Part shown: positions 36,794 through 48,100 of the stretch, one piece after another
Numbering within the stretch: the first letter of the stretch is position 1
Layout: each line of letters starts with the position of its first letter
From: Bradyrhizobium diazoefficiens
GTDB taxonomy: Bacteria > Pseudomonadota > Alphaproteobacteria > Rhizobiales > Xanthobacteraceae
DNA: 64,000 bases
Direction: 5' to 3'
NCBI RefSeq assembly: GCF_016612535.1
Contig: NZ_JAENXS010000002.1
Location: 2,728,001-2,792,000 of the forward strand
The notes under the pieces: generated by a model
What the model saw: only the letters and a program-made list of their open reading frames with translations
Told to the model about the DNA's origin: nothing
The model's database searches: none
Program-made: the position numbers and the translations under genes

Positions 36794-37813
36794 TCACGAA
36801 CCGAAGCGGCGGCGATAATCCTGCGGCGCCGTGGCCAGCACACGCAAAAAGCTGCGGCGCATGGTTTCCTCCGAGCCGAAGCCGCAGCGCTGGGATATCC
36901 GCTTCATGGGCAGGCGCGTCTCCGACAGCATCCGCCGCGCAGCCTCCACGCGCAGCCGCTCGACCGCCCGAAGCGGCGTCAGTCCGGTGGCCTTCGCATA
37001 ATGGCGACTGAAACTGCGTTCGCTCATGCCCGCTTCACGCGCCAATCTGGACAAAGACAGGTCGCCGGCAAGGTGCTTGTTGATCCATTGGTGCAGCGCG
37101 CCGAATTCGTCCTCGGCCGATTGCAGCGACAGCGCCTCGCTGAACTGCGCTTGCCCTCCCGGCCGCTTGAGGAAGACGACGAGATAGCGCGCGACCGCCA
37201 ACGCCACGGTGCGGCCCAGATCCTCTTCCACCAGCGCCAGCGCCAGGTCGATGCCGGCCGTCACCCCGGCCGACGTCCAGATCGTGCCATCACGCACGAA
37301 GATCGGATCGGCCTCGACGCGCACGGCCGGGAAGCGGCGCGCCAGCTCAACGCAGTACGACCAATGGGTTACCGCGCGCCGTCCGTCGAGCGCGCCCGAT
37401 GCACCGAGCAGGAATGCGCCAGTGCAGACCGACGCAACGCGCCGCGCCTTCTTCACGCGCCGCCGCAGCCAATCCAGCAGCGCCGGATCGGAGGCCGCGA
37501 GATCGACACCCGGGCCGCCTGCGACCACCAGCGTATCCAGCCCACTGCCGCCGCGTGGAAGCGGATCCGTTGCGATCTCGAGCCCAGACGAAGACGTCAC
37601 ACGCGCGCGATCTTTCGCCACCACGCGAAGCGCATAAGGCGGCGTTCCACCGGCCTCCACGATCTGCTCGTTGGCGGTTGCGAACACCTGGAGCGGGCCC
37701 GTGACGTCGAGCAACTGCACCGCCGGATAGGCCAGCACTTCAATGACGCGCGCGGTACCACCCCGCGCGGTGTGCGAAACGGAACTTGGCGAAAAACGAG
37801 GGGTCTTTGGCAT
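36794..37813 (-). CDS. GlxA-type transcriptional regulator (DJ-1/PfpI + AraC HTH)
   Basis: 339 residues. The N-terminal DJ-1/PfpI-like domain (about 20-190) has VLAYPAVQLLDVTGPLQVF, LDTLVVAGGPGVDLAASDP and a nucleophile-elbow-like VASVCTGAFLLGASGAL, whose Cys is retained. The C-terminal AraC part has two helix-turn-helix motifs (LSLSRLAREAGMSERSFSRH; MKRISQRCGFGSEETMRRSF). Such proteins sense small ligands and activate neighbouring operons. The divergent partner is the NTF2-like gene 54 bp away. ATG 37813 fits; the longer frame continues over the divergent gene. Confidence 0.9.
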   Translation of the reverse strand: MPKTPRFSPSSVSHTARGGTARVIEVLAYPAVQLLDVTGPLQVFATANEQIVEAGGTPPYALRVVAKDRARVTSSSGLEIATDPLPRGGSGLDTLVVAGGPGVDLAASDPALLDWLRRRVKKARRVASVCTGAFLLGASGALDGRRAVTHWSYCVELARRFPAVRVEADPIFVRDGTIWTSAGVTAGIDLALALVEEDLGRTVALAVARYLVVFLKRPGGQAQFSEALSLQSAEDEFGALHQWINKHLAGDLSLSRLAREAGMSERSFSRHYAKATGLTPLRAVERLRVEAARRMLSETRLPMKRISQRCGFGSEETMRRSFLRVLATAPQDYRRRFGS

Positions 37814-37867
37814 TTGCGCCAGAGCCTGCCCGGTTAGGTTGCTGCTGTCCAGCCCCAAGGAGAGACC

Positions 37868-38257
37868 ATGACTTCGAAGACCTTCACCAAGACTGCGCCG
37901 CCGGACTGGCTCCTCGCGATGTGGAAGGAAATCGACGACAAGACCTTTGGCAAGGGCTTTGACTGCTTCGCCGAAGACGCCATCTGCAATCTCGGCGTCG
38001 CCGACTGGCACGGCTGCGAGACGATCCGCAACAATCTGCGGCAGTTCATCGACCGCGGCTTCACGGCGCTCCACGACGTCGTCGAGTTCTGGGACATTCC
38101 CCAGCTCAAGATCTTCCACGGCAAGGTTGCGATGCGCTTCGACGATCCCAACATCGCGGCCGTGAGACCGACGATGGTCCATTTCTTCTATATGGACGAA
38201 AATGATCCGACCAAGGTCAAGCACTGGATCGGTGCAGTGGGACCGACGGGTTTCTAA
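37868..38257 (+). CDS. NTF2-like / SnoaL-fold protein
   Basis: A 129-residue protein with the NTF2-like fold pattern: FGKGFDCFAEDAICNLGVAD near the N-terminus, HDVVEFWDIPQLKIFHGKVA and a beta strand with MVHFFYMDEND, ending HWIGAVGPTGF. The family includes isomerases, dehydratases and ligand-binding proteins, so a reaction cannot be named. Divergent from the GlxA-type regulator, which probably controls it. Confidence 0.7.
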   Translation: MTSKTFTKTAPPDWLLAMWKEIDDKTFGKGFDCFAEDAICNLGVADWHGCETIRNNLRQFIDRGFTALHDVVEFWDIPQLKIFHGKVAMRFDDPNIAAVRPTMVHFFYMDENDPTKVKHWIGAVGPTGF

Positions 38258-38314
38258 CGACAACAGAATCGGCCATGTCCTCGGATGGGGCCGATCCATT
38301 CCGGAGCGCGTCAA

Positions 38315-38941
38315 TCAGACGTCGAAGAAAACTGTCTCGTCCGGGCCCTGCAAATTGATCGTGAAGGAATACACGGCCTTGCCGGCGCGCTCAGTGCGAG
38401 TCGCGATCAGCGTCCTGCGGCGCACCGGAGGTTCGACCAGATTGAGCACGGGATCGGCCGCGTTGGCGGCTTCCTCGTCGGAGAAATAGAGCCGCGTGTT
38501 GAGGCCGATGTTGATGCCGCGCGCGACGATCCAGATGTTGACGTGCGGCGCGCATTTGCGCCCCGCGCCGTCGATGATGGCGCCAGGCTTGACGGTCTCG
38601 AACGTCACCAGCCCGCTTTCGAAGTCGGAGCCGGCGCGGCCCCAGCCGCGAAAGTCCTCGTCCAGCGCTCCGGTGGAACGGTCGGCCGGATGGTTGTAGC
38701 GGCCGGCCGCATTGGCTTGCCAGATTTCGAGCAGCACGTCGCGCAGCGGCGAACCGCTGCCGTCGAGCACCTTGCCTTCCAGTGTGATGCGCTGGCCTTG
38801 CGTGTTCGGCGTCACCAGCACGTTGGAAAAATTCTTCTCGAAGATGTCGAAGCCGGCCATGGCCGGAATCAGGCCGATATGGACATAGGGCCCGGCGGTC
38901 TGCGAGGCGGTTTCCTTGAGATAGTTGAGCGGCTGCGGCAT
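38315..38941 (-). CDS. pcaG: Protocatechuate 3,4-dioxygenase alpha subunit
   Basis: Structural partner of PcaH in the ring-cleaving intradiol dioxygenase that makes 3-carboxy-cis,cis-muconate. 208 residues. Family blocks are LKETASQTAGPYVHIGLIPA, DVLLEIWQANAAGRYNHPAD and KCAPHVNIWIVARGINIGLN. The iron-ligand Tyr/His set of beta subunits is not complete here, as normal for alpha chains. It follows pcaH by 17 bp in one operon. Confidence 0.94.
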   Translation of the reverse strand: MPQPLNYLKETASQTAGPYVHIGLIPAMAGFDIFEKNFSNVLVTPNTQGQRITLEGKVLDGSGSPLRDVLLEIWQANAAGRYNHPADRSTGALDEDFRGWGRAGSDFESGLVTFETVKPGAIIDGAGRKCAPHVNIWIVARGINIGLNTRLYFSDEEAANAADPVLNLVEPPVRRRTLIATRTERAGKAVYSFTINLQGPDETVFFDV

Positions 38942-38958
38942 AATTCGATTTCCTGGGC

Positions 38959-39795
<837 letters not shown>

Positions 39796-39825
39796 TCATG
39801 GGCCCCTCTATTCCACAGATAAATA

Positions 39826-39861
39826 GATCGATTATAATACATTGCATGAATAAAATCGATC
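39826..39861. promoter_or_regulatory. Inverted repeat at the pcaH/LysR divergent promoter
   Basis: GATCGATT (39826-39833) and AATCGATC (39854-39861) are perfect 8-bp arms separated by 20 bases, about 28 bp centre to centre. The right arm lies inside the LysR coding start (ATG at 39846). The arrangement suggests an autoregulatory site of the LysR protein in an AT-rich stretch; LysR sites of the T-N11-A form would be shorter, so this is only a candidate. Confidence 0.3.
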
Positions 39862-40763
39862 ATTTGGCCCTCGACGGCCACGCCCTCGAATTGTTCCTCG
39901 CCGTACTGGAGGAAGGTTCGGTGACAGCCGCTGCAACGCGTCTCGGCCTGACGCAATCCGCCGTCAGCCACGGGCTCAACAAGCTGCGGCGGATCGCCGG
40001 CGATCCGCTGTTCGCAAAATCCGGCCGCGGCATTGTCGCAACCGCCCATGCCCAGGCGCTGGCTGCGAAAGCGCGTGCGCTGATCGACGATATGCGCAGC
40101 TTCGCCGGCGGCGTGACGTTCGAACCGGCGATCGCACAGCTTTCGCTGACGATCGCGGCCAATGACTTTCAGCGCGACCTGCTGCTGCCGCGCTTCTTCG
40201 GACATGTCGCCGCGCAGGTGAACAGCCTGAACCTGCGCGTCATCCCGTCGCAATCGCCCTCGCCCGCAATGTTGCGCGAGAACCGGTGCGACCTCCTGAT
40301 CACCCCGCTGCCGCCGTCCGGCATCGACATCGTGCAGAAGCTGCTGCTGCGGGATCACTACGTCTGCTACTACGATCCCAAGGCACGCACCGCGCCGGTC
40401 GGCCGCAGCGCCTATCTCGCCGCACGCCACATCACCGTGGTCTATACCGACAACGAACGGCTCGACTTCGACCGTCGGCTCGCCGCCAACGGCCTCCACC
40501 GCGACATCGCCATTTCGGTACCGAGCTTCTCCGGCGTGCCATCGTTCCTGCGCGGGACGCAGATGCTGGCGAGCATGCCGAGCCTGCTCGCATCGAGCGT
40601 GATGCGCGGCTTCGCGCAAGCGCGGATTCCGCTCGCTTCACGCACGCGGACGCTGGCCGAGCTGCCGATATTCATGGTCTGGCACCAGCGGTATCAGAAG
40701 GACCCGGCGCATCGCTGGATCCGCACGCAACTGGAATCCGTGGCTGCGATGGCCGGCAGCTGA
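39846..40763 (+). CDS. LysR-family regulator divergent from pcaHG
   Basis: 305 residues. The N-terminal helix-turn-helix is well formed: LELFLAVLEEGSVTAAATRL then GLTQSAVSHGLNKLRRIAGD (about 12-50). The effector domain follows (SLTIAANDFQRDLLLPRFFG; MLRENRCDLLITPLPPSGID). In style it is closer to the NodD/NahR-like subgroup than to PcaQ, which is the usual pca regulator of rhizobia. Start ATG 39846 is chosen because the HTH follows it closely. Regulation of pcaHG is inferred from divergence. Confidence 0.88.
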   Translation: MNKIDHLALDGHALELFLAVLEEGSVTAAATRLGLTQSAVSHGLNKLRRIAGDPLFAKSGRGIVATAHAQALAAKARALIDDMRSFAGGVTFEPAIAQLSLTIAANDFQRDLLLPRFFGHVAAQVNSLNLRVIPSQSPSPAMLRENRCDLLITPLPPSGIDIVQKLLLRDHYVCYYDPKARTAPVGRSAYLAARHITVVYTDNERLDFDRRLAANGLHRDIAISVPSFSGVPSFLRGTQMLASMPSLLASSVMRGFAQARIPLASRTRTLAELPIFMVWHQRYQKDPAHRWIRTQLESVAAMAGS

Positions 40764-40854
40764 ATTTGGCGCGCCGATTGCGAACGGCGGTTCATTGGCT
40801 GCACCACAAGGACATGCGAAGGCAACGCCAGCCGAGGGCGTTCGGAGAAGCCTT

Positions 40855-41760
40855 ATGAAGTCCAGCGTGTGCCTTCTGACAGCCTGTGATTGCGCTCAGA
40901 AGCCGCTTGCGGATTTCACGATTCCCCGCATGAAAGCCTTCGCTTCAGCGCACGGCTACCAGCAGCGCTTCGTTCACGGCGACAATTGGAGACGTCCGCG
41001 CGGATGGCTGAAGATCGAGGTGATCCGCGCCGCTCTCGAAGACAATTTCGACTTCGTGCTCTGGATCGACGTCGACGCCGTCGTGCTTCGCAACGACATC
41101 GATGTCAGGACCGCGGTAGCGGATGCTGCCGACCTGCAGATGGTCTGGCACGGTCCCGAGACGTCCGAGATCATGACCGCCGATTTCGCGCCGCACTTCA
41201 ATTCAGGCGTGATGTTGATCCGCGTGACCGACTGGTCGCGCGGGTTTTTCGAACAGGTCTGGGAAATCGGCCAATTGCAGCACGCCTGGTTCGACCAGGC
41301 GACCATCCTTCACGCTCTCGGCTACGATGGCTGCCTGGGGCTTGGCCCGGATCGCCCGGACGAGCCGAACCGATCCCATCTCGCGCGCCTCGACACCGCC
41401 TGGAATTCGATTCCCGGCCTCGCCACCGCGCAAGATCCGATCGTTCATCACTACGCCGGGATCAGCAATCCATCGACGCGGCTCAAGATGGTCGAGGCGG
41501 ACGCCCTGACGGCGCCGATGCGGGAACGGCTCAACGCCGATTTGCGTCAGGCGATCGCCCGTCAATTCGGCCTTTGGCGCGAGGATGCAGTCATCCGCGA
41601 CTGGGTCACCGGAGAGCGGGATTCCGCCCTCGCCGAACGGTACGAGGTCCTGTCGGAGCGGGATCAGGCGCGGGCGCAATTGGCGGCGGTCCAAAGCTCC
41701 ACCTCCTGGCGGGTGACCGCGCCGCTGCGCTGGACCAAGCAGTTGTTTCAGCGCCGGTAA
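40855..41760 (+). CDS. Glycosyltransferase, galactosyltransferase (GT34)-like
   Basis: 301 residues. The fold resembles the GMA12/MNN10-type galactosyl/xylosyltransferases: MKSSVCLLTACDCAQKPL, WLKIEVIRAALEDNFDFVLW, the metal-binding DxD in WIDVDAVVL (about residue 70), HFNSGVMLIRVTDWSRGFFE and AWFDQATILHALGYDG. A coiled C-terminal part (ERYEVLSERDQARAQLAAVQ) ends with a short basic tail. ATG 40855 has GGAGAAG before it. The acceptor is unknown; sugar genes elsewhere (rfbAB) are not in the same operon. Confidence 0.75.
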   Translation: MKSSVCLLTACDCAQKPLADFTIPRMKAFASAHGYQQRFVHGDNWRRPRGWLKIEVIRAALEDNFDFVLWIDVDAVVLRNDIDVRTAVADAADLQMVWHGPETSEIMTADFAPHFNSGVMLIRVTDWSRGFFEQVWEIGQLQHAWFDQATILHALGYDGCLGLGPDRPDEPNRSHLARLDTAWNSIPGLATAQDPIVHHYAGISNPSTRLKMVEADALTAPMRERLNADLRQAIARQFGLWREDAVIRDWVTGERDSALAERYEVLSERDQARAQLAAVQSSTSWRVTAPLRWTKQLFQRR

Positions 41761-41847
41761 CGATAGCGCTTGTTGGCTGCCGCCGCGGTGGCCTGCCCCT
41801 CGCCAAACCCACTGGTTGCGCGCGGGCGGCCACGCTAGAATTCGGCC

Positions 41848-43152
41848 ATGACAGTGACCGATATTGCGAGCCGAACCTACAATCACAGCTGGCGGCTGGA
41901 TCCCACCATCCGCAGCCTGCTTGATACCGACTTCTATAAACTATTGATGTTACAGATGATTCGGGATTCCTACCCGGATCAGCGGGTGACCTTTTCGGTC
42001 ATCAACCGCTCGCGCCATGTCAGGCTTGCCGAGATCATCGACGAGGGCGAGCTGCGCGCCCAGCTCGACCATGCCCGCACCATCCGCTTCTCCAAGAAGG
42101 AGCTGATCTGGCTTGCCGGTAACACCTTCTACGGCAAGACCCACATGTTCTCGGCGGACTTCATCCGCTGGCTCGCCGAATTCCGGCTTCCCGAATACGA
42201 GCTGCGCAAGGTCGAGGGCCAGTACGAACTACATTTCCACGGTCCCTGGACCCACACCACAATGTGGGAGATTCCGGCGCTCGCCATCCTCAACGAATTG
42301 CGCTCCCGCGCGGCGATGAAGGGGCGCGGCCGCTTCGAGCTCGACGTGCTCTACGCCCGCGCCAAGGCCAAGCTGTGGACCAAGGTGGAGCGGCTGCGCA
42401 AGCTCGAGAATTTGCGGTTGTCCGACTTCGGCACCCGCCGCCGCCACGGCTTCCTCTGGCAGCGCTGGTGCGTGGAGGCGGTGAAGGAGGGCCTGGGCCC
42501 GTCGTTCATCGGCACCTCCAACGTGCTGCTCGCGATGGACAACGATCTCGAGGCGATCGGCACCAATGCACACGAGTTGCCGATGGTCGCCGCCGCGCTT
42601 GCCAGGGACGACGAGGAATTGCGTTGGGCGCCCTATCGCGTCCTCGACCAGTGGCGCCAGACCTATGGCGGCAATTTGCTGATCGCGTTGCCCGACGCCT
42701 TCGGCACCAAGGCCTTCCTGCGCGATGCGCCGGAATGGGTCGCGGACTGGACCGGCTTCCGCCCCGACAGCGCCCCGCCGATCCAGGCCGGCGAGGAGAT
42801 CGTCGCCTGGTGGGAGAAGAAGGGTCGCAATCCCAGGGACAAGCTGCTGGTATTTTCCGACGCGATGGATGTCGGCTCGATCGAGGAGACCTATCACCAT
42901 TTCGCGGGTCGCGTGCGGCTCTCGTTCGGCTGGGGCACCAACCTCACCAATGATTTCGTCGGCTGCCCGCCGGACGCTTCGATCAACCTCGATCCGATCT
43001 CGATCGTCTGCAAGGTGTCGTCGGTCGACGGACATCCGGCCGTCAAGCTCTCCGACAATCCGGAAAAAGCGACCGGTCTGCCCTCGGAGATCGAGCGTTA
43101 TCTGCGCGTGTTCGGCGATGCCGGCCGCGTGCGCAAGCCGGTGCTGGTCTAG
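41848..43152 (+). CDS. pncB: Nicotinate phosphoribosyltransferase
   Basis: First committed step of the NAD salvage pathway: nicotinate + PRPP + ATP to nicotinate mononucleotide. 434 residues, a normal length. Family blocks are [20 protein letters not shown] near the N-terminus, [40 protein letters not shown] (with the PRPP-binding residues), [26 protein letters not shown] and the C-terminal [11 protein letters not shown]. All are intact. It stands alone. Confidence 0.96.
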   Translation: MTVTDIASRTYNHSWRLDPTIRSLLDTDFYKLLMLQMIRDSYPDQRVTFSVINRSRHVRLAEIIDEGELRAQLDHARTIRFSKKELIWLAGNTFYGKTHMFSADFIRWLAEFRLPEYELRKVEGQYELHFHGPWTHTTMWEIPALAILNELRSRAAMKGRGRFELDVLYARAKAKLWTKVERLRKLENLRLSDFGTRRRHGFLWQRWCVEAVKEGLGPSFIGTSNVLLAMDNDLEAIGTNAHELPMVAAALARDDEELRWAPYRVLDQWRQTYGGNLLIALPDAFGTKAFLRDAPEWVADWTGFRPDSAPPIQAGEEIVAWWEKKGRNPRDKLLVFSDAMDVGSIEETYHHFAGRVRLSFGWGTNLTNDFVGCPPDASINLDPISIVCKVSSVDGHPAVKLSDNPEKATGLPSEIERYLRVFGDAGRVRKPVLV

Positions 43153-43387
43153 CGCCGGGCCAAGTTCTCTCGATCGAGTAAATTGCTAAGGCCGGATTCG
43201 CCACATCGGTGCGCTGGTTCCGGCTCGGTGGCATTTGCAGCGATCTGCGCGCATCCGTTTCACGGCGCTTTCACCCTGCGAGACGGTCTCGCGACTTCTT
43301 CCGGTCGAGTTAAGCAGCGTTCCCGTCCAGTTCGCGTTATTAGCGAAACGCTCCGTCGGGATCGTTGGGTGATTTGGGGAACGCAGA

Positions 43388-44695
43388 GTGTTTCGCAGAA
43401 CAGCAGCGCCGGGGAAGGAACGCAGCTTCCTTCACGTGATCAAGCTCGTCTCGCCATTCGTCATGGTCGTCGTGTTTCAGGCGGCGATCGCGGGATTCAG
43501 CCTTGAGGTGATGTCGTCGGTTCGCGCCTATGTCGCGGGCGAAGCGATGTGGTCGCGCTCCCAGAAGAACGCCGTCTATTTCCTCAATCTCTATATGCAT
43601 TCGGGCCAAGCGAGCGAGTTCGCGCAATACCAGACCTCGCTCGCCGTCCCCATCGGCGACGAATATGCAAGATGGGCGCTCGAGCGCGATCCGGTCGACG
43701 TCGAAGCCGCCCGCATCGGCTTCCTGCAAGGCGGTAATCATCCCGATGATGTTCCCGGCCTGATCTGGCTGTTCCGCTATTTCAATCAGGTCAGCTTCCT
43801 GCGCGAAGCGATCCGGGAGTGGGCTGCTACCGATCCGATGCTGCTGGAGCTCAGCGTCTTCGGTGAAGTCATCAAGGGTGAGCTGAAAAACGGCCCCATT
43901 CGGGACAGCGACCGCGTGCAATTGCTGTCGTCGCGGCTATCCGAGTTGAACAGGCAGTTCACGGCGCATGCCGAGCGGTTCTCGACCGTGCTCGGCGAAG
44001 GTTCCCGCGCCATCAAGTTCACGCTGACGTCCTTGAACATCGCCACCGCTGCGAGCCTGATCCTGCTCCTGATCTGGCACACGCGGCGACTGGTGCTCCA
44101 GCGGCAGGCGTTCGAGGATGCACTGCACGACGAGAAGGAGCGCCTCGCCTTTCAGGCCTCGCATGACTGGCTGACCGGTATCGCCAACCGGCGGGCCTTC
44201 GAGGCGCGCCTGCAGAGCGAGCTGGATGGTCGCAGTGATGGGGCGCTTAGCCTGATCGTGCTCGACCTCGACCAGTTTAAGAGCGTCAACGACAGCTGCG
44301 GCCATCTCGCTGGTGATTTGCTGCTGTGCCAGATCGCACAATTGTTACAGCAGGACCGGCGGCCGCATGATCTGGTGGCCCGGCTTGGCGGTGATGAGTT
44401 CTGCCTGATCCTGCCGCAATGTCCGCCATACGACGCCGTCGACATCGCCGAACGGCTGCGCCGGAGGCTCGAACTATTCAACTTCGCCTGGGACGATCGC
44501 TGCTTTGCGGTGACCGCCAGCATCGGCGTTGCCTGCATCGCCGACGGCAGCACCACGCTCGAAGAGGCGATGCGTCGGGCCGATGCGGCCTGCTATCGCG
44601 CCAAGGAGAAGGGGCGCAACCGGGTTCAGGTCGACAACGGGAAGCCGGATGTCGTTCTCGTCACCGCGAGGTCCCGCGGAGCCGCCAGAGCGTGA
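43388..44695 (+). CDS. GGDEF-domain diguanylate cyclase, membrane bound
   Basis: 435 residues. TM1 (about 17-36) and TM2 (about 218-235) bracket a periplasmic helical sensor of about 180 residues. The cytoplasmic GGDEF domain has LTGIANRRAFEARL, LIVLDLDQFKSVNDSCGHLA, the active-site GGDEF in LVARLGGDEFCLIL, and the inhibitory I-site RPHD five residues before it, then ASIGVACIADGS. So active synthesis with product inhibition is expected. Output is unknown; no flagellar or cellulose genes are here. A short gap separates it from the truncated tetR. Confidence 0.93.
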   Translation: MFRRTAAPGKERSFLHVIKLVSPFVMVVVFQAAIAGFSLEVMSSVRAYVAGEAMWSRSQKNAVYFLNLYMHSGQASEFAQYQTSLAVPIGDEYARWALERDPVDVEAARIGFLQGGNHPDDVPGLIWLFRYFNQVSFLREAIREWAATDPMLLELSVFGEVIKGELKNGPIRDSDRVQLLSSRLSELNRQFTAHAERFSTVLGEGSRAIKFTLTSLNIATAASLILLLIWHTRRLVLQRQAFEDALHDEKERLAFQASHDWLTGIANRRAFEARLQSELDGRSDGALSLIVLDLDQFKSVNDSCGHLAGDLLLCQIAQLLQQDRRPHDLVARLGGDEFCLILPQCPPYDAVDIAERLRRRLELFNFAWDDRCFAVTASIGVACIADGSTTLEEAMRRADAACYRAKEKGRNRVQVDNGKPDVVLVTARSRGAARA

Positions 44696-44710
44696 CAGCG
44701 ATCGTCGTCC

Positions 44711-45178
44711 CTATCGTGCCGGCAGGATCCCGAGACCGACGAGATGCGCATCCAGGAACTGCGTCACCTGCTGGCGCAGCATCTGCGGCGGCACGGCGAT
44801 CATGCGCTCCTCGAGGCCGAGCGAGATGATCCCATGCACTGCGGAAAACAGCGTGCGCGACAGCAGCGCGATCTTCACGTCATCCGCATCCGGCAGCACC
44901 CGCACCAGGGGTGGATGCATCAGCGCGAAGGCGTCCATCACCATCTGAAGGATGTCGTCCGGATAAGGACGGTCATCCTCCATCCGATGCTCGAACAGCG
45001 AGCGCAGCAGATTGGCGTGCTCGGCGAAGAAGTCGAGATAGGTCTCAGCTAATCCATAGAGCTGGCGAACGGAGTCCTCGGCCGGAACGCCGGCAAGCCG
45101 TGCCGTCAGCGCCTGAACCGTCTCCCGATTGACTGTCAGGATCACCCCACCGAAGTCGCCGAATTCATTATAGAGCGC
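44711..45178 (-). pseudogene. TetR-family regulator lacking its N-terminal DNA-binding part
   Basis: About 155 residues of the effector domain of a TetR-type regulator remain: the end of the helix-turn-helix region (ALYNEFGDFGGVILTVN) followed by VQALTARLAGVPAEDSVRQL, a typical helix 4-9 body with YLDFFAEHANLLRSLFEH, and the C-terminus ending LVGLGILPAR. The recognition part of the HTH (about the first 50 residues) and any start codon are absent because the sequence turns directly into the neighbouring aas gene near 45175. The frame continues only as antisense of aas. It is therefore a decapitated gene. Confidence 0.75.
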
Positions 45179-48100
45179 AAGGCGATTGAAGTTCGCCGAG
45201 ATCTTCGCCGGGGGCTTTGCTGCCGCCGGCTTCTTCCTGCACTCGGTGCCGCTGCTGTTCGCAGCGCTCGCATTGTTCGGCGCCATCGCCGCCCTGTTCG
45301 GCCCCGTGAAATACGCCATGCTGCCGGACCAGCTCCAGCTCGGTGAGCTCGCGACCGGCAACGCGCTGGTCGAAGGCGCGACCTTCATGGCCATCCTGCT
45401 CGGCACCGTCGCCGGCGGCCAGTTCGTGGCCGGCTCCGCCCATATGGGCTGGGTCGCATCGTCCGTGGTCGTGCTGGCGCTGTTGTCCTGGGACTTCGCC
45501 TCACGCATTCCTGCCACCACGCCGTCCGCGCCGGATCTGCCCATCGACGCCAATCCCTGGACATCGACGCTTGGCCTTCTGAAGACGCTGTACGCCGACC
45601 ACCGGCTGTGGGACGGCACGGTGATCGTCTCGTGGTTCTGGCTGGTCGGCGCGATCGTGCTGTCGCTGCTGCCCGCACTGGTCAAGGACGTCGTCGGTGG
45701 CAGCGAGGGTGTGGTGACGCTGTGCCTTGCGACCTTCGCAATCGGCATTGCCATTGGCTCGCTGTTTGCGGCCAGCCTCAGCCACGTTCGGCCCAACCTC
45801 GCGCTGGTGCCGATCGGCGCCATCATCATGGGGTTTGCCGGTCTCGATCTCGCATGGGCCATCGCCGTGACCGCCCAGGGGCAGGACATCGCCGCGGCCG
45901 ACTTCGCGACATCATTCGCCGCCCTGCGCATGCTCATCGACTTCGTCGCCTTCGCATTCGGCGGCGGCTTGTTCGTCGTTCCCTCCTTTGCTGCCGTGCA
46001 AGCATGGTCGGCACCGACCGAACGCGCCCGCATCATCGCCGCCGGCAACGTGCTGCAGGCCGCCTTCATGGTGGTCGGCTCGCTGTTCGTCGCACTGTTG
46101 CAGGCCGGCGGATTGCATGTTGGCTGGATCTTCTTCGGGCTCGGCATCGCGAGCTTCGGCGCCGTCTGGTTCGTGCTGACGAAATGGGGCAAGGAAGGCG
46201 TGCGCGATTTCGGCGGACTGCTGTTCCGCGCCCTGTTCCGCACCGAGGTTCGCGGGCTCGAAAACCTGCCGCCTCCCGGCACGCGCATGCTGATCGCGCC
46301 CAATCATGTCAGCCTGATCGACGGCCCGCTGCTGCACGCCGTGCTGCCGATCGACGCGAGCTTCGCGGTCGATACCGGCATCTCCAAGGCCTGGTGGGCC
46401 AAGCCGTTCCTGCGCGTGGTCAAGCACTACACCATGGACCCGACCAAGCCGCTGGCCGCGCGTGACCTGATCAAGCTCGTCGCTACCGGAGAACCGGTGG
46501 TGATCTTCCCGGAAGGACGCATCACCGTCTCCGGCTCACTGATGAAGGTCTATGACGGCACCGCGATGATCGCGGACAAGGCCGATGCCGTGGTCGTGCC
46601 CATCCGCATCGAAGGCGCGCAGCGCTCGCATCTCAACTACCTCAACAGCAGCCAGATCAAGCGCTCGTGGTTTCCGCGGATCACGGTCACGATCCTGCCG
46701 CCGGTCAAGCTCCCGATCGATGAGCAGCTGAAAGGCAAGGCGCGCCGCAACGCCGCGGGCGCTGCGCTCCAGGATGTCATGATCGATGCGATGGTCAAGA
46801 ACGCCATGCTCGATCCCACGCTGTTCGAAGCGCTCGGACACGCCTATCGCGACCGCGACACCGGCAAGGTGATCGTCGAGGACGCGCTCGGCACCAAGCT
46901 GACCTATCGCAAGATGATCCTCGGCGCGCAGCTCCTGAGCCGCAAGCTCGAGACCGGCACATCGGCCGGCGAGAATGTCGGCGTGCTGCTGCCGAATTCC
47001 GCGGGCGTCGCGGTCGTCTTCATGGCGCTGCAAAGCATCGGCCGGGTTCCGGCGATGCTCAACTTCTCCGCCGGCCCGGTCAACGTGCTTGCCGCCATGA
47101 AGGCCGCGCAGGTCAAGACCGTGCTGACGTCGAGGGCATTCATCGAGAAGGGCAAGCTCGACAAGCTGATGGTTGCGATCTCCGCAGAGGCCCGAGTAGT
47201 CTATCTCGAGGATGTCCGGGCCTCGATCGGCACCACCGACAAGATCAAGGGCCTGTTGGCGGGCACCGCACCCCGTGTCGCCCGCCAGGCAAACGATGCG
47301 GCCGTCGTGCTGTTCACGTCGGGTTCGGAAGGTACTCCGAAGGGTGTGGTGCTGTCTCATCGCAACATCCTTGCCAACGCGGCGCAGGCGCTGGCGCGGG
47401 TCGACGCCAACGCCAATGACAAGGTGTTCAACGTGCTGCCGGTGTTCCACTCCTTCGGGCTGACGGGCGGAATGATGATGCCGATGCTCGCGGGCATTCC
47501 GATCTACATGTACCCCTCGCCGCTGCACTACCGGCTCGTGCCGGAGCTGATCTATCAGACCGGCGCCACGATCCTGTTCGGCACCGATACGTTTCTCTCC
47601 GGTTACGCGCGTTCGGCCCATGCCTACGACTTCCGAACGCTACGGCTCGTCATCGCCGGCGCCGAGGCGGTCAAGGATCGGACACGGCAGGTGTTCATGG
47701 AACGCTACGGCATCCGCATCCTCGAACGCTATGGCGTCACCGAGACGGCCCCGGTGCTGGCGATGAACACGCCGATGGCCAATCGTCCGGGCACCGTGGG
47801 CCGCTTGTCGCCGCTGATGGAAAGCAAGCTCGATCCGGTCCCCGGCATCGAGGAAGGTGGCCGCCTCTCGGTGCGTGGGCCGAACGTCATGCTCGGATAT
47901 CTGCGGGCCGAAAATCCCGGCGTGCTCGAAGTGCTTCCCGAGGGCTGGCACGACACCGGCGACATTGTGGCGATCGACCCGGCCGGCTTCATCACCATCG
48001 AGGGCCGCGCCAAGCGCTTTGCCAAGATCGCAGGCGAAATGGTCTCGCTGTCGGCGGTCGAGAGCATCGCGACGACACTGTGGCCGCAGGCCGGCTCGGT

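Noticed and set aside
45180..46303. N-terminal extension of the truncated tetR frame (to 530 codons)
   Set aside because: Beyond about 45178 the frame is simply antisense of aas; the Met/Ser/Pro-rich text has no TetR features.
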